Source: Deinococcales bacterium (GTDB lineage Bacteria > Deinococcota > Deinococci > Deinococcales > JAAFIG01). From it: a DNA stretch of 52,790 nt. Where the stretch lies: the NCBI GenBank assembly GCA_013298595.1, contig JAAFIG010000031.1, forward strand, positions 1 to 52,790, written 5' to 3'. Below are positions 18,269 through 26,944 of this stretch, piece by piece. The first letter of the stretch is position 1; the number at the start of each line of letters is the position of its first letter. A model generated the notes under the pieces. It saw nothing but the letters and a program-made list of their open reading frames with translations. It ran no database searches and was not told the DNA's origin. A program made the translations under genes and the position numbers.

Positions 18269-18274
18269 ATGCTA
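18269..18274 (-). promoter_or_regulatory. -10 box TAGCAT deciding the transglutaminase GTG start
   Basis: TAGCAT on the minus strand ends 6 nt before the GTG at 18262. An ATG at 18270 is out of frame. Confidence 0.45.
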
Positions 18275-18383
18275 ACAGGGGAGACTCTGATCGGCAAATC
18301 GCCTTTAGGCTTGATGTGTCAATACCTGTTTTTCATACACTGATTTTGTAATTTTTCAGACGATTTTTGCTTAGTAATGCGGC

Positions 18384-18438
18384 GTGGCTTACGGGTTTTA
18401 TGGGTTTCTTATGAGGCTTGATTGATTTAGTAAGCCAC
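18384..18438 (+). repeat. Inverted repeat in the leader of the fasciclin gene
   Basis: GTGGCTTAC (18384-18392) and GTAAGCCAC (18430-18438) are exact inverted repeats around a 37-base spacer. They lie 77 bases before the fasciclin start. It could be a structured 5' leader or an operator pair. I recognise no known riboswitch in it. Confidence 0.4.
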
Positions 18439-18514
18439 CTTGGTTTTTGATTGTTCATTGTCACCCTAATAAAAAACCTAATTTTGCATAGTGTATGTCA
18501 CGGAGGTAACACCC

Positions 18515-19012
18515 ATGAAGAAATTTGCTATTCTCGGTTTAACTGCTGCATTACTTTCCACAGTGGTAGCTCAAACCCAACCTGGTACCATTGTCGAAGT
18601 TGCAGCAGCTAACAGCTCGTTTGCTACCCTTGTTGCTGCTGTCAAAGCTGGCGATCTGGTCGGAACACTTTCAGGCGCAGGTCCGTTTACGGTCTTTGCA
18701 CCAACCAACGAAGCTTTTGCGAAATTGCCTGCTGGCACAGTCGAAACTTTGTTAAAACCAGAGAACAAAGCTGCTTTGGTTAAAGTCCTGACCTACCATG
18801 TTGTTTCGGGCAATGTCATGGCAGCCGATGTTGTCGGGCTAAACCGCAAAAAAGTCAAAACGGTGCAAGGTGGTGACCTAACTGTTTTTGTACTGAACAA
18901 AAATGTGTACTTATTAGACGAATCAAAGCGTTTAACCAAAGTCATTGCAACCGACGTAAAAGCCAGTAATGGTGTGGTTCACGTGATTAACCAAGTGCTT
19001 TTGCCAAAATAA
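18515..19012 (+). CDS. Secreted fasciclin (FAS1) domain protein
   Basis: The product has 165 residues. The N-terminus [20 protein letters not shown] is a signal peptide. The rest is one FAS1 domain with the H1 box ([11 protein letters not shown]) and H2 box ([11 protein letters not shown]), plus the YH motif [11 protein letters not shown]1 proteins mediate adhesion on the cell surface or in the matrix. I chose the ATG at 18515 because GGAGGT lies at 18502-18507; an ATG at 18495 or the GTG at 18491 has no such site. No CTCGAG occurs from 18137 to 19034, the longest gap I found. A paralogue lies at 26417-26944. Confidence 0.93.
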   Translation: MKKFAILGLTAALLSTVVAQTQPGTIVEVAAANSSFATLVAAVKAGDLVGTLSGAGPFTVFAPTNEAFAKLPAGTVETLLKPENKAALVKVLTYHVVSGNVMAADVVGLNRKKVKTVQGGDLTVFVLNKNVYLLDESKRLTKVIATDVKASNGVVHVINQVLLPK

Positions 19013-19029
19013 TAATTCTTAGGCTTGCA

Positions 19030-19059
19030 AATCCCTCGAGTTTCGGGGGATTATTTTTT
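19030..19059 (+). terminator. Intrinsic terminator after the fasciclin gene, stem contains CTCGAG
   Basis: A 10-bp stem (AATCCCTCGA with TCGGGGGATT, one G-U pair) closes on a GTT loop, followed by ATTTTTTG. The left arm contains most of a CTCGAG. Confidence 0.85.
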
Positions 19060-19062
19060 GAC

Positions 19063-20553
19063 ATGCTCATTTCACTTAAAAATGTTGCTGTGAGCCTGAA
19101 TCATCGGGTATTACTCGAGGATATTCATCTCAAAGTATCGGCTGGTGATGTTATCCGTATTTTTGGGGCTAATGGTGCGGGTAAAAGCACGTTGTTAAAG
19201 GTTTTATTTGGTGATGTTTGGCAAACCAGTGGGCAACGTTGGTATTTTTTGACCGACCCTCCCAGAGATTCTCCGATTGGGTCTCGAGAACAAATGGCGT
19301 TGATTTCGCCTGAAATACAGGAGCGTTTTCAGCGATTAGCCTTTGATCGGACTGCTTTGGAGATGTTGCAAACGGGTTTTGCCCAAAGCGATTATTTGTA
19401 CACGCCATTAACCGAGGTACAACAACAACAAGTTTTACAGATGGCAGCCGATTGCCAATTATTTGGGTTGCTTGAACAGATTTTTGCCAAACTCAGTAAA
19501 GGGCAAATGCGGCAAGTGCTACTAGCTCGAGCTTTGTTGCGACAACCAAAGGTTTTACTGCTGGATGAGTTCTTTAGTGGTATAGATGCCAATGCTCAGC
19601 AGCGTTTACAGCAGATGGTAGTGGCGTATCTCGAGACAGGTGGCACACTTTGTTACACCACGCATCGCAATGAAGCCACACTGGGTTTTAGCGAACAACA
19701 AGTTTGGCTTGAGCAAGGCAAAATAGTTCAATCTCAGCCGCATCAGGTAAATCCCCCTAAAGCCCAAAAGAGCGCCAAGAAAGCAAAAATAAATGCTCGA
19801 GCAAATTTAGCGCAAATACTGGTTGAAATGCAAAATGCCAATGTTTACCTTGGCGAACCTCGAGACGATGCCACTGCACTTTTTGGTGATGCCTCGAGCG
19901 GTTCGCGTTTAATTTTAAGCGATATCAATCTGCAACTCCTGCAAGGGCAGCACTACCTTTTGCTTGGACATAATGGCGCGGGCAAAAGCACCTTAGCTCG
20001 AGTGATTCGTGGCGATGTTTTACCAGCTGTTGGAGGAATTGTGCGTTGGTTTGGCTCGAGCACCATGCCAATTTGGGAACGTCAAGCCCGAATTGCCCTG
20101 ATTTCTAGCGATCAACAAGCATGGCATCGGGTGGATGCTACAGGTTTTGAAATTGTGGCAAGTGGTTTGACAGGCGGTATTGGCTGGCATCGGCAATTAA
20201 CAACCAGCCAAAAAACTCAGGTAAAAACCTTATTGGCGATGTTTGAGATGTCTGCTTTTGAACACCGTAACGCTTTGCACTGCTCGCAAGGTGAATTACG
20301 CAAACTCTTAATTGCTCGAGCTTTAATCACCAACCCAGAACTGATTATTTTAGATGAAGCATTTGATTATTTAGATATAGCTTCAAGACAAATGGTTTGG
20401 CAAGCCTTAGAAAACACTGCTGCCAGTCTACTGATTATCGCCCACCGAGCCGAAGATACTGCACCATTTCCGACCCATGTAATGCGTTTAGAAGCTGGTC
20501 AAATCGTTTGGACTGGCAGCTCGAGTCAACTCATATGGCACTCAAGCCCTTGA
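19063..20553 (+). CDS. Double ABC ATPase (ModF-like)
   Basis: The product has 496 residues and two ABC ATPase domains with no membrane part. Domain 1 has Walker A GANGAGKST, signature LSKGQMRQ and Walker B VLLLDEFFSGID. Domain 2 has GHNGAGKST, signature CSQGELRK and Walker B LIILDEAFDYLD. Length and layout match ModF/PhrA-type proteins, whose exact job is unclear. No permease is adjacent, so it may serve a transporter encoded elsewhere. The ATG is 3 bases after the terminator of the previous gene, and TATTTT at 19052-19057 may act as its -10 box. Confidence 0.85.
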   Translation: MLISLKNVAVSLNHRVLLEDIHLKVSAGDVIRIFGANGAGKSTLLKVLFGDVWQTSGQRWYFLTDPPRDSPIGSREQMALISPEIQERFQRLAFDRTALEMLQTGFAQSDYLYTPLTEVQQQQVLQMAADCQLFGLLEQIFAKLSKGQMRQVLLARALLRQPKVLLLDEFFSGIDANAQQRLQQMVVAYLETGGTLCYTTHRNEATLGFSEQQVWLEQGKIVQSQPHQVNPPKAQKSAKKAKINARANLAQILVEMQNANVYLGEPRDDATALFGDASSGSRLILSDINLQLLQGQHYLLLGHNGAGKSTLARVIRGDVLPAVGGIVRWFGSSTMPIWERQARIALISSDQQAWHRVDATGFEIVASGLTGGIGWHRQLTTSQKTQVKTLLAMFEMSAFEHRNALHCSQGELRKLLIARALITNPELIILDEAFDYLDIASRQMVWQALENTAASLLIIAHRAEDTAPFPTHVMRLEAGQIVWTGSSSQLIWHSSP

Positions 20554-20596
20554 CTCTCGAGCATTCTTCTGATACCTTTTAGCGCTGACCGATGGC

Positions 20597-20671
20597 GGCC
20601 CCGTCATCTAGCGGTTAGGATATCGCCCTTTCAAGGCGAGTACACGAGTTCGATTCTCGTCGGGGTCACCA
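20597..20671 (+). tRNA. tRNA-Glu (anticodon TTC)
   Basis: The cloverleaf is complete. The acceptor stem GGCCCCG/CGGGGTC has one G-U pair. The anticodon stem TCGCC/GGCGA carries the loop CTTTCAA with anticodon TTC, and the T-loop is TTCGATT. The CCA end is encoded (20669-20671). A terminator follows after 5 bases. With GAG heavily used through CTCGAG, this isoacceptor must read it by wobble unless a CTC-anticodon tRNA exists elsewhere. Confidence 0.97.
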
Positions 20672-20676
20672 AAGAA

Positions 20677-20708
20677 CACCAGAGCCTAGGCTCTGGTGCT
20701 TTCTTTTG
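20677..20708 (+). terminator. Intrinsic terminator after tRNA-Glu
   Basis: CACCAGAGCC and GGCTCTGGTG form a perfect stem with a TA centre (20677-20698), followed by CTTTCTTTT. Part of it may also serve the convergent phosphoesterase gene. Confidence 0.85.
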
Positions 20709-20715
20709 AGGCTGT

Positions 20716-21423
20716 TTATCGTTTGGCAGAACCGTTTTTAATCACATCAACAATCACACTTGGTAAGTCCCAAGTCATGATGTCAAACCCAGCTGCGGAA
20801 AAATTATAAGGTACTTTGAGCATTTCGATACGTAATTTGGGGCTGTTAAAATCCAGAATGGTGCAGTCTGCGCCAGGTTCTCCGTTTAAACTTAAACCAA
20901 CACTGCCAGGGTTGATGATAAACCCTTGGTTGACTTCTCGAAAACTTGGAATGTGCGTACCACCTGTTAAAAGAATCTGGCAATGTTGCTGCTCGAGTAA
21001 TTGATTAAGTTTTTCTTGTTTCTCGGACATGTCCACTTTGGCATCGGGGTCGTCGGGTAAGCCGTGCATAAAACGCAATTTGCCATGAGGGGTGTTAATT
21101 CGCCCTGTCATCGGTAATGCCCGAATCCATTTCATATCTTCAGCACTTAAACGCGTTTTGCTCCATTCGATGGTTTGATCGGCAATACCTTCTCGAGCAT
21201 TTCGTTCGTTTAAGTCAAATGCCAGACGTGCTTCGCTTGAACCCATGGTGGTACTGACGCGGTGTTCTTGTAAAAACCGTACTACTTCATCGGGTGTAGC
21301 GCAATAACCCACTAAGTCGCCAAGGCAAACGATGCTGTCAACACCAGCCTCTTCGAGTTTTTTCCAGACTGCTCTTAACGCATGTATGTTTGCGTGGACA
21401 TCACTGATAACTCCCAATCTCAT
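20716..21423 (-). CDS. Calcineurin-like phosphoesterase with altered metal-binding motifs
   Basis: The 235-residue product has the YfcE/PF12850 layout: SDVHANIHAL (D8, H10), GDLVGY (D36), MHGLPDD (H120) and the conserved NPGSVGL. Two metal motifs are unusual: the expected GNHD/GNHE is GSSE (61-64) and the expected GHTH is GGTH (154-157). It may bind one metal, bind metal differently, or be inactive. The start at 21423 is 7 nt after a -10 box (TAGAAT, minus strand). The frame runs on upstream but would overlap the divergent lnt gene. Confidence 0.85.
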   Translation of the reverse strand: MRLGVISDVHANIHALRAVWKKLEEAGVDSIVCLGDLVGYCATPDEVVRFLQEHRVSTTMGSSEARLAFDLNERNAREGIADQTIEWSKTRLSAEDMKWIRALPMTGRINTPHGKLRFMHGLPDDPDAKVDMSEKQEKLNQLLEQQHCQILLTGGTHIPSFREVNQGFIINPGSVGLSLNGEPGADCTILDFNSPKLRIEMLKVPYNFSAAGFDIMTWDLPSVIVDVIKNGSAKR

Positions 21424-21430
21424 TAAGGCT

Positions 21431-21468
21431 ATTCTACTCGAGAAATGATAATCATGAAGTGTTATTAT
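21431..21468. promoter_or_regulatory. Divergent leaderless promoters with a central ATGATAATCAT palindrome
   Basis: TAGAAT (minus strand, 21431-21436) serves the phosphoesterase and TATTAT (21463-21468) serves lnt. Each ends 7 nt before its ATG. Between them lies a perfect 11-bp palindrome ATGATAATCAT (21445-21455), identical to the core of the Fur-box consensus. The flanks do not match that consensus, so a Fur-family site is only a possibility. Confidence 0.5.
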
Positions 21469-21475
21469 CCAAGCA

Positions 21476-23005
21476 ATGCTTCGTGGTGGAGATTTAGCTT
21501 TTTCTTGGCGTAGTGCGCCACAAGCCCAGCCTATGGCAATTCCAATGGCTGTGGCGGCTGGTTTATGTGCTGGGTTTTTGCATATTCCTTTTGTTGCAGC
21601 TTGGTTAGTGGTTTTTCCACTAGCGGGTATGTTGTACTTAATTGCTCGAGAAGCCACACCACGTTTAGCAGCTCGAGTGGCGTTTTTTGCCTGGCTTGGT
21701 TTTTGGTCGGTGCATTTATTTTGGTTACCCCAATCTTTTTCCGAGTTATTCGGGGCAGGTTCGTGGGTCAGTGGTTTGGCTTTCTGGGTGTTAATGCCTA
21801 TTTTATGGGTGATAGAAGCTGGGTTTAACACAGGTATGGCGTGGGTAGCGCATCGTCTGACCAAAACCAATCTTGGTATGGTTTTTGTGCATGCCATGTT
21901 ATTGGTCTTACTCGAGTTTATACGCCACAGAATGGGTGCTTTGGCGTTTCCGTGGGGTAACTTTGGCTATACCCTGATAGATACGCCTTTGGTACATTTA
22001 GCGCAATTTGGTGGCGTTTACTTACTGAGTATTATTATTGTGCTTTGTGCTGCCAGTGTCGCGGCAATGGCGTTGCTCGAGTGGCGCGGTTTAGTCGTCA
22101 GTGCCATTATTGTTATTGCAGGCTTGGTCTTTGGCTTAACCCGTCCTAATTTACCAACTCCAACTCGAGAAGCTTTATTGGTGCAAGGAAACATAGACCC
22201 GCGTGCCAAAGTGAGTGGGCTTTCTAATGCACTCGAGGTTTACTCGAGTTTAGCTAAACAAGCCACGTCTAATGCTGTGGTGGTTTTCCCAGAAGCTGCC
22301 TTGAACTTATATGAGTTAACACCGCTTGATTTTTCTCCAAGTAATTTGCCCAAAATTCGGCGTTTAATTGCTGGTGTTGCTGATATACGTAAAGGTGCTC
22401 GATTGAATTCTGTAGCAGCTATCAAGAGCACCGTTTTGCAAGGCACATCTACCAAAGCACACCTTGTGCCATTTGGAGAATTTTTTCCATTGCGACAAGC
22501 CCTAAGTTTTATTTACAACCCCATTTTTTCTATCATTGGCTATGGAGAAAATTACGGTGGTTTAGAATTGCGTTACGAAACCCGCACTCTCGAGTTAGAC
22601 GGCGAACGGTTTGGTACGTATGTTTGTTATGACAGTGTTTTCCCAGATGTCTCGAGGGATCGAGTTCTGGACGGAGCACAAGTGTTGGTCAATGTTTCTA
22701 ACGATGCTTGGTTTGGGCGTACTTGGGGTATCGAACAGCATTTTATGATGGGGCGAATGCGGGCAGTCGAAACTCAACGCTACGTATTACGAGCTGGCAA
22801 TACTGGCATTACAGCTGTTATAGACCCATATGGACGGGTCTTACAACGTTCGCCAATTCAGCAACGTTTAGCACTCGAGGCAAAATATGCGTTGCAAACA
22901 GGTAAAACTATCTATGTGCAATTTGGTGATTGGGCTGTTTTACTTGCCGCTATCCTTGCTGTGATTGGCATGGTTTTATCCAGACGTGAAAATGACACTT
23001 GGTAA
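21476..23005 (+). CDS. lnt: Apolipoprotein N-acyltransferase
   Basis: Lnt adds the third acyl chain to the N-terminal Cys of lipoproteins in the inner membrane. The 509-residue protein has about six N-terminal helices, a nitrilase-like domain and a last C-terminal helix. The catalytic triad is E273 (VFPEAAL), K327 (TKAHLVPFGEFFP) and C384 (YVCYDSVF). The motif spacing is close to that of E. coli Lnt. The start is 7 nt after a TATTAT -10 box. The fasciclin at 26417-26944 is a candidate lipoprotein client. Confidence 0.93.
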   Translation: MLRGGDLAFSWRSAPQAQPMAIPMAVAAGLCAGFLHIPFVAAWLVVFPLAGMLYLIAREATPRLAARVAFFAWLGFWSVHLFWLPQSFSELFGAGSWVSGLAFWVLMPILWVIEAGFNTGMAWVAHRLTKTNLGMVFVHAMLLVLLEFIRHRMGALAFPWGNFGYTLIDTPLVHLAQFGGVYLLSIIIVLCAASVAAMALLEWRGLVVSAIIVIAGLVFGLTRPNLPTPTREALLVQGNIDPRAKVSGLSNALEVYSSLAKQATSNAVVVFPEAALNLYELTPLDFSPSNLPKIRRLIAGVADIRKGARLNSVAAIKSTVLQGTSTKAHLVPFGEFFPLRQALSFIYNPIFSIIGYGENYGGLELRYETRTLELDGERFGTYVCYDSVFPDVSRDRVLDGAQVLVNVSNDAWFGRTWGIEQHFMMGRMRAVETQRYVLRAGNTGITAVIDPYGRVLQRSPIQQRLALEAKYALQTGKTIYVQFGDWAVLLAAILAVIGMVLSRRENDTW

Positions 23006-23016
23006 ATTTGTTAGAC

Positions 23017-23022
23017 TAGGCT
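23017..23022 (+). promoter_or_regulatory. -10 box TAGGCT for the gene at 23030, overlapping CTCGAG
   Basis: TAGGCT ends 7 nt before the ATG, and its CT begins a CTCGAG (23021-23026). Confidence 0.4.
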
Positions 23023-23029
23023 CGAGTAT

Positions 23030-23788
23030 ATGCTGATAGTTCTTCCCGATTTGCACGGACGTGCCGACCTTCTCGAGGCGGCAATTCGGTATTATCCGTC
23101 GGATACACATTTTATTTTTCTGGGAGATGCCATTGATCGCGGTCCAGACTCAAGAGGTTGCGTACGAACACTACTCGAGCTAAGTGATGCTGGACGAATG
23201 ACATTACTGCGCGGCAATCATGAAAGCATGTTGTCCACAGCTGCTGAGTACGACCGTTTAGCCCAAGAAGTTGGTGATGCCAACATGCTGAAAATGGCTC
23301 GAGAAGAATTTGTTAATTGGCAACGCAATGGTGGTAGCGCACTTTTTAAGGAATACGGTTTTTTCGGACCCGGTAATGTACCAGATGATTTGCTCGAGTT
23401 TATTCGTCGTACACGTTTAGCTTTTGAAAGTCCGAATCATTATTTGTGCTCGCATGCTGCGCCACCTGTGCTGCTTGACCGGTATCATACTGTTGCCGAT
23501 ACAATGCTTTGGGCACGTCCGAACGAAGGTCCATTTGACCTCGATAAACACCTTGTTGGTAGTATTCATGGGCACACACCTTTAGCTGTGCCAACCTGGG
23601 TTGAGCGCCATTTATACATCGATTTGGGCGCGGTTTTTAGTGGCAATCTTTGTACCGTTAATTTAGATACCCTCGAGACCATTGTTTTACGAGGTGCTGG
23701 TGCTGGTGGACGAGAGGCATTACTCGAGCTTGCCTCGGATGAAGATGGTTTGGTGCGCGAGCAGCCATTTAGAATTGTTGAAATTTAA
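23030..23788 (+). CDS. PPP-type metallophosphoesterase (serine/threonine phosphatase-like)
   Basis: The product has 252 residues and all the canonical PPP motifs: DLHG (D7, H9), LGDAIDRGPDS, LLRGNHES, LCSHAAPP and GSIHGHTPL. The family includes bacterial protein phosphatases and diadenosine tetraphosphatases (ApaH/PrpE-like). Without more context I cannot choose between them. It contrasts with the phosphoesterase at 20716-21423, whose metal motifs have decayed. The next gene is NAD salvage, 106 bases on, with its own -10 box. Confidence 0.9.
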   Translation: MLIVLPDLHGRADLLEAAIRYYPSDTHFIFLGDAIDRGPDSRGCVRTLLELSDAGRMTLLRGNHESMLSTAAEYDRLAQEVGDANMLKMAREEFVNWQRNGGSALFKEYGFFGPGNVPDDLLEFIRRTRLAFESPNHYLCSHAAPPVLLDRYHTVADTMLWARPNEGPFDLDKHLVGSIHGHTPLAVPTWVERHLYIDLGAVFSGNLCTVNLDTLETIVLRGAGAGGREALLELASDEDGLVREQPFRIVEI

Positions 23789-23881
23789 GATGATCTGACT
23801 TAAAGGCTTTTATGACACCTTATTTCGGTGGCTGTTGATGTTTGGATTTTTCAAATTTCATATAACTCATGAAAAATAATT

Positions 23882-23887
23882 TATTAT
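23882..23887 (+). promoter_or_regulatory. -10 box TATTAT for nadM
   Basis: TATTAT ends 7 nt before the nadM ATG. There is no ribosome binding site. Confidence 0.45.
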
Positions 23888-23894
23888 TAAAAAC

Positions 23895-24911
23895 ATGAAA
23901 ACCGATCCTCAGTTCACCTACGGAGTCTTCATCGGCAGATTTCAACCACCCCACCAAACCCATATTGGAGTCATGCTCGAGGCACTGGAAAACATTCAAA
24001 AACTGATTATTGTCATTGGAAGCGCTAAAAATGCACGCAACATCAAAAACCCATTCACTGCCGAAGAACGCCAACAGCTGATTCAAACGGCGCTCGAGTC
24101 GGCAGGTGTAGATAAATCCCGAATCGCTTTTACTTTTGTCCGAGATTATTTTTATAACGAAGCCATGTGGTTAGCTACAGTGCAAAATGGTGTGCACAGC
24201 ATCACCAAAGGCAGCGACCATATTGCTTTATTAGGGCATATCAAAGATAACTCGAGCTATTACTTAAAAAGCTTCCCACAATGGGATTACTTACCGACCA
24301 AAATCGTCTCGAGCCTGAACGCCACCGATGTTCGCAATGCCCTCTGGACAGGTCAACCGATCACAGATTTTGTCAATCCTAGCACCGCCAAATTTCTTAT
24401 AGATTTCAAAAAAACCCCAGAATTTCAAGAACTTGTTCTTGAGTACCAATATGTCCAAGAGTATAAAAAACTGTGGTCAACCGCGCCATATCCACCTGTT
24501 TTTGTGACCACCGATGCTGTTGTGATGAAAAGCGGGTTTGTGCTGGTGATAAAACGTGGCGACCATCCAGGTAAAGGAAAATACGCCATTCCAGGCGGTT
24601 TCTTAAACCAAAAAGAAAGCTTAATCGAAGGTTGTTTACGCGAATTACTCGAGGAAACAGGTCTAAAACTCGAGTCAGATAAGCACCTCAAAAATACGGC
24701 GGTGTTCGATTACCCAGATCGTAGTTTACGCGGCAGAACCATCACCCATGCTTATCACTTTGACCTTGGTATCGGTAGCCTTCCAACGATCAAAGGTGGT
24801 GATGATGCAGCTGATGCTTTCTGGATGCCACTTTCTGATGCGCTCTCTAAACCCGAATTATTCTTTGAAGATCATCATGCAATTATCGAACACTTTGTAC
24901 TCAGGCAATAA
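23895..24911 (+). CDS. nadM: Bifunctional NMN adenylyltransferase / Nudix hydrolase
   Basis: The 338-residue protein has two domains. Residues 1-185 are a NadM-type nucleotidyltransferase with GRFQPPHQTH (HxTH form of the HxGH motif) and a C-terminal ATDVR; it makes NAD from NMN and ATP. Residues 200-338 are a Nudix domain with the full Nudix box at 235-257 (G235, E241, R249, E250, E253, E254), probably ADP-ribose hydrolase. The same fusion, next to nicotinamide phosphoribosyltransferase, is known in Synechocystis (Slr0787/Slr0788). The following nadV starts 56 bases on. Confidence 0.95.
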   Translation: MKTDPQFTYGVFIGRFQPPHQTHIGVMLEALENIQKLIIVIGSAKNARNIKNPFTAEERQQLIQTALESAGVDKSRIAFTFVRDYFYNEAMWLATVQNGVHSITKGSDHIALLGHIKDNSSYYLKSFPQWDYLPTKIVSSLNATDVRNALWTGQPITDFVNPSTAKFLIDFKKTPEFQELVLEYQYVQEYKKLWSTAPYPPVFVTTDAVVMKSGFVLVIKRGDHPGKGKYAIPGGFLNQKESLIEGCLRELLEETGLKLESDKHLKNTAVFDYPDRSLRGRTITHAYHFDLGIGSLPTIKGGDDAADAFWMPLSDALSKPELFFEDHHAIIEHFVLRQ

Positions 24912-24967
24912 GCCAGCAAAACCCAACCCCATCTTCCATTACTTTAAAATCGAAAAAGGAGCAATTT

Positions 24968-26353
24968 ATGACCCCTATTAACGATAACAACATCATTCTC
25001 GACACCGACAGCTACAAAAGCTCGCATTTTATGCAATACCCACCAACCATGACTCGAATGATGAGTTACCTCGAGTCTCGAGGTGGAACATACCCAGCCA
25101 CGCGCTTTTTTGGTTTGCAATACGTACTCAAAAAGTACTTAACCACACAAGTCACTCTTGAAATGGTCGAAGAAGCCAGTACAATCCTTAGTGCTCACGG
25201 CGAACCATTCCCACTCGAGGCTTGGCGAATCATTGCCACAGAACTGGGTGGCAAATTACCACTCGAGATTCGAGCAGTCCCAGAAGGCACACTGATCCCC
25301 AATCACAATGTGCTTTTAACCTGCACCAACACCGATGAGCGCTTCCCGTGGTTGGTCAGTTGGTTTGAAACGATGCTGATGCGCGTTTGGTACCCAACCA
25401 CAGTTGCTACTCAAAGTTACTTTATTCGAGGCATCATCGAAAAAGCACTCGAGGAAAGTGCTGATGACCCCAAAAACGAAATTGCTTTTAAACTCCACGA
25501 TTTTGGCTCGAGAGGTGTTTCTAGCCGAGAATCGGCTGGAATTGGTGGATTAGCCCACTTATTGAATTTTATGGGCACAGATACGCTCGAGGCAATTCGT
25601 TTAGCCCGAAATTATTATGGAGCAGACATCGCAGGGTTTAGCATTCCAGCTGCTGAGCACAGCACTGTCACCAGTTGGGGCAAAGAAAACGAACTCGAGG
25701 CATACCGTCACACAGTCAAAATGTTTGCCAAACCAGGGGCATTATTTGCAGTGGTATCCGATAGCTACGACCTCAAACATGCCATTAATGAATTCTGGGG
25801 TGTAGCATTGCGTGAACAAGTAATTGCCAGCGGCGCAACCCTTGTGGTACGCCCAGACAGTGGCGATCCACCTGCTGTGGTTCGTATGGCAGTCAAAGCA
25901 TTGGATGCCAAATTTGGACACACCATCAATAGCAAAGGCTTCAAAGTGCTTAATCATGTGCGAGTGATTCAAGGTGATGGCATCAACGAAGACAGCATCA
26001 AAGAAATCCTTGCCGCTATCATGAACGATGGTTACAGTGCCACAAATGTTGGCTTTGGTATGGGCGGCGCACTTTTGCAGAAAGTAGACCGTGACACGCA
26101 ACGTTTTGCCTACAAAGCCAGTGCAGGCATTGTGGACGGCAAGTACCGCCCAATTTATAAAGACCCAGTCACCGACCCACGCAAACGCAGTAAAGATGGC
26201 ATCCTAGACTTGGTGCTCGAGAAAGGCAAATACCAGACCATGCAATACACCGACTTTGCCTCGAGCTACCCTAACAGCATCATGCGAACCGTTTACAAAA
26301 ATGGTGAATTACTCGTAGAAGATAACCTCGAGACAATCCGTAGCCGCGCTTAA
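24968..26353 (+). CDS. nadV: Nicotinamide phosphoribosyltransferase
   Basis: The enzyme makes NMN from nicotinamide and PRPP, the first step of the short NAD salvage route. The protein has 461 residues. The block SIPAAEHSTVTSWG carries H231, the equivalent of the autophosphorylated His247 of human NAMPT. FKLHDFGSRGVSS and LVVRPDSGDPP are also family hallmarks. AGGAG lies just upstream of the ATG. With nadM it forms a two-gene nicotinamide salvage operon ending at the strong hairpin 26363-26401. Confidence 0.97.
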   Translation: MTPINDNNIILDTDSYKSSHFMQYPPTMTRMMSYLESRGGTYPATRFFGLQYVLKKYLTTQVTLEMVEEASTILSAHGEPFPLEAWRIIATELGGKLPLEIRAVPEGTLIPNHNVLLTCTNTDERFPWLVSWFETMLMRVWYPTTVATQSYFIRGIIEKALEESADDPKNEIAFKLHDFGSRGVSSRESAGIGGLAHLLNFMGTDTLEAIRLARNYYGADIAGFSIPAAEHSTVTSWGKENELEAYRHTVKMFAKPGALFAVVSDSYDLKHAINEFWGVALREQVIASGATLVVRPDSGDPPAVVRMAVKALDAKFGHTINSKGFKVLNHVRVIQGDGINEDSIKEILAAIMNDGYSATNVGFGMGGALLQKVDRDTQRFAYKASAGIVDGKYRPIYKDPVTDPRKRSKDGILDLVLEKGKYQTMQYTDFASSYPNSIMRTVYKNGELLVEDNLETIRSRA

Positions 26354-26362
26354 CTATGCAAA

Positions 26363-26401
26363 AAAATATCCTTCCCGTTTATTATGCGGGAAGGATATTT
26401 T
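26363..26401. terminator. Bidirectional terminator between nadV and the fasciclin lipoprotein
   Basis: A 15-bp perfect stem (AAAATATCCTTCCCG and its complement) has a 9-base loop, flanked by A and T runs on the two sides, between convergent genes. Confidence 0.92.
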
Positions 26402-26416
26402 GATAATTCACAAAAT

Positions 26417-26944
26417 TCAGCTTGGTGGTAACAAAACAGTATCAATCACATGGATAACACCGTTGCTTGCAGGAACATCAACAGCAATCACATTGGCATT
26501 ATTGACTGTAACTTTGCCATCTTTAACTGCAATTGCCACAGTTGCACCATTGACTGTTTTTACATTCTGACCAGCAAGTTTAACCACATCACCACTGAGT
26601 GCTTTACCAGCAATCACATGGTATGTCAGGATTTTTACCAAAGTTGCTTTATTTTCTGGTTTTAACAAATTTGCCACTGTACCAGCAGGCAATTTCGCAA
26701 ACGCATCATTGGTCGGAGCCAGCACTGTAAAAGGTCCAGCACTCGAGAGCACACCAACTAAATCGGCAGCTTTAACAGCAGCGACCAATGTAGCAAAGGT
26801 ACTATTACCAGCAGCTACTTCAACAATATTGCCAACCGTAGCTTGAGGTTGAGCAGCAGGAGCCGCAGCGGCAGGAGCTGTTTGAGTTGGCATACAAGAC
26901 GAAAACAGAGCGGCGACCAATCCGAGAGCAAGGAACTTTTTCAT
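26417..26944 (-). CDS. Fasciclin (FAS1) domain protein, probable lipoprotein
   Basis: The product has 175 residues. The N-terminus [17 protein letters not shown] is a signal peptide ending at C17 with a weak lipobox (FSSC), then an Ala/Pro/Gln-rich linker. Residues 42-175 are one FAS1 domain ([30 protein letters not shown]). It is a close paralogue of the protein at 18515-19012. If acylated it would be a client of Lnt. The ribosome binding site is AGAGG. The single CTCGAG here lies near 26743. Confidence 0.92.
   Translation of the reverse strand: MKKFLALGLVAALFSSCMPTQTAPAAAAPAAQPQATVGNIVEVAAGNSTFATLVAAVKAADLVGVLSSAGPFTVLAPTNDAFAKLPAGTVANLLKPENKATLVKILTYHVIAGKALSGDVVKLAGQNVKTVNGATVAIAVKDGKVTVNNANVIAVDVPASNGVIHVIDTVLLPPS

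Noticed and set aside
21424-21897. 158-codon in-frame extension of the phosphoesterase
   Set aside because: It runs antisense over the start of lnt, is rich in low-complexity Lys/Thr/Pro, and the internal ATG has a -10 box and matches the family start.
23834-23866. Possible promoter TTGATG...TATAAC before nadM
   Set aside because: The spacing of 20 bases is too long, and a TATTAT box at the leaderless distance explains the start better.
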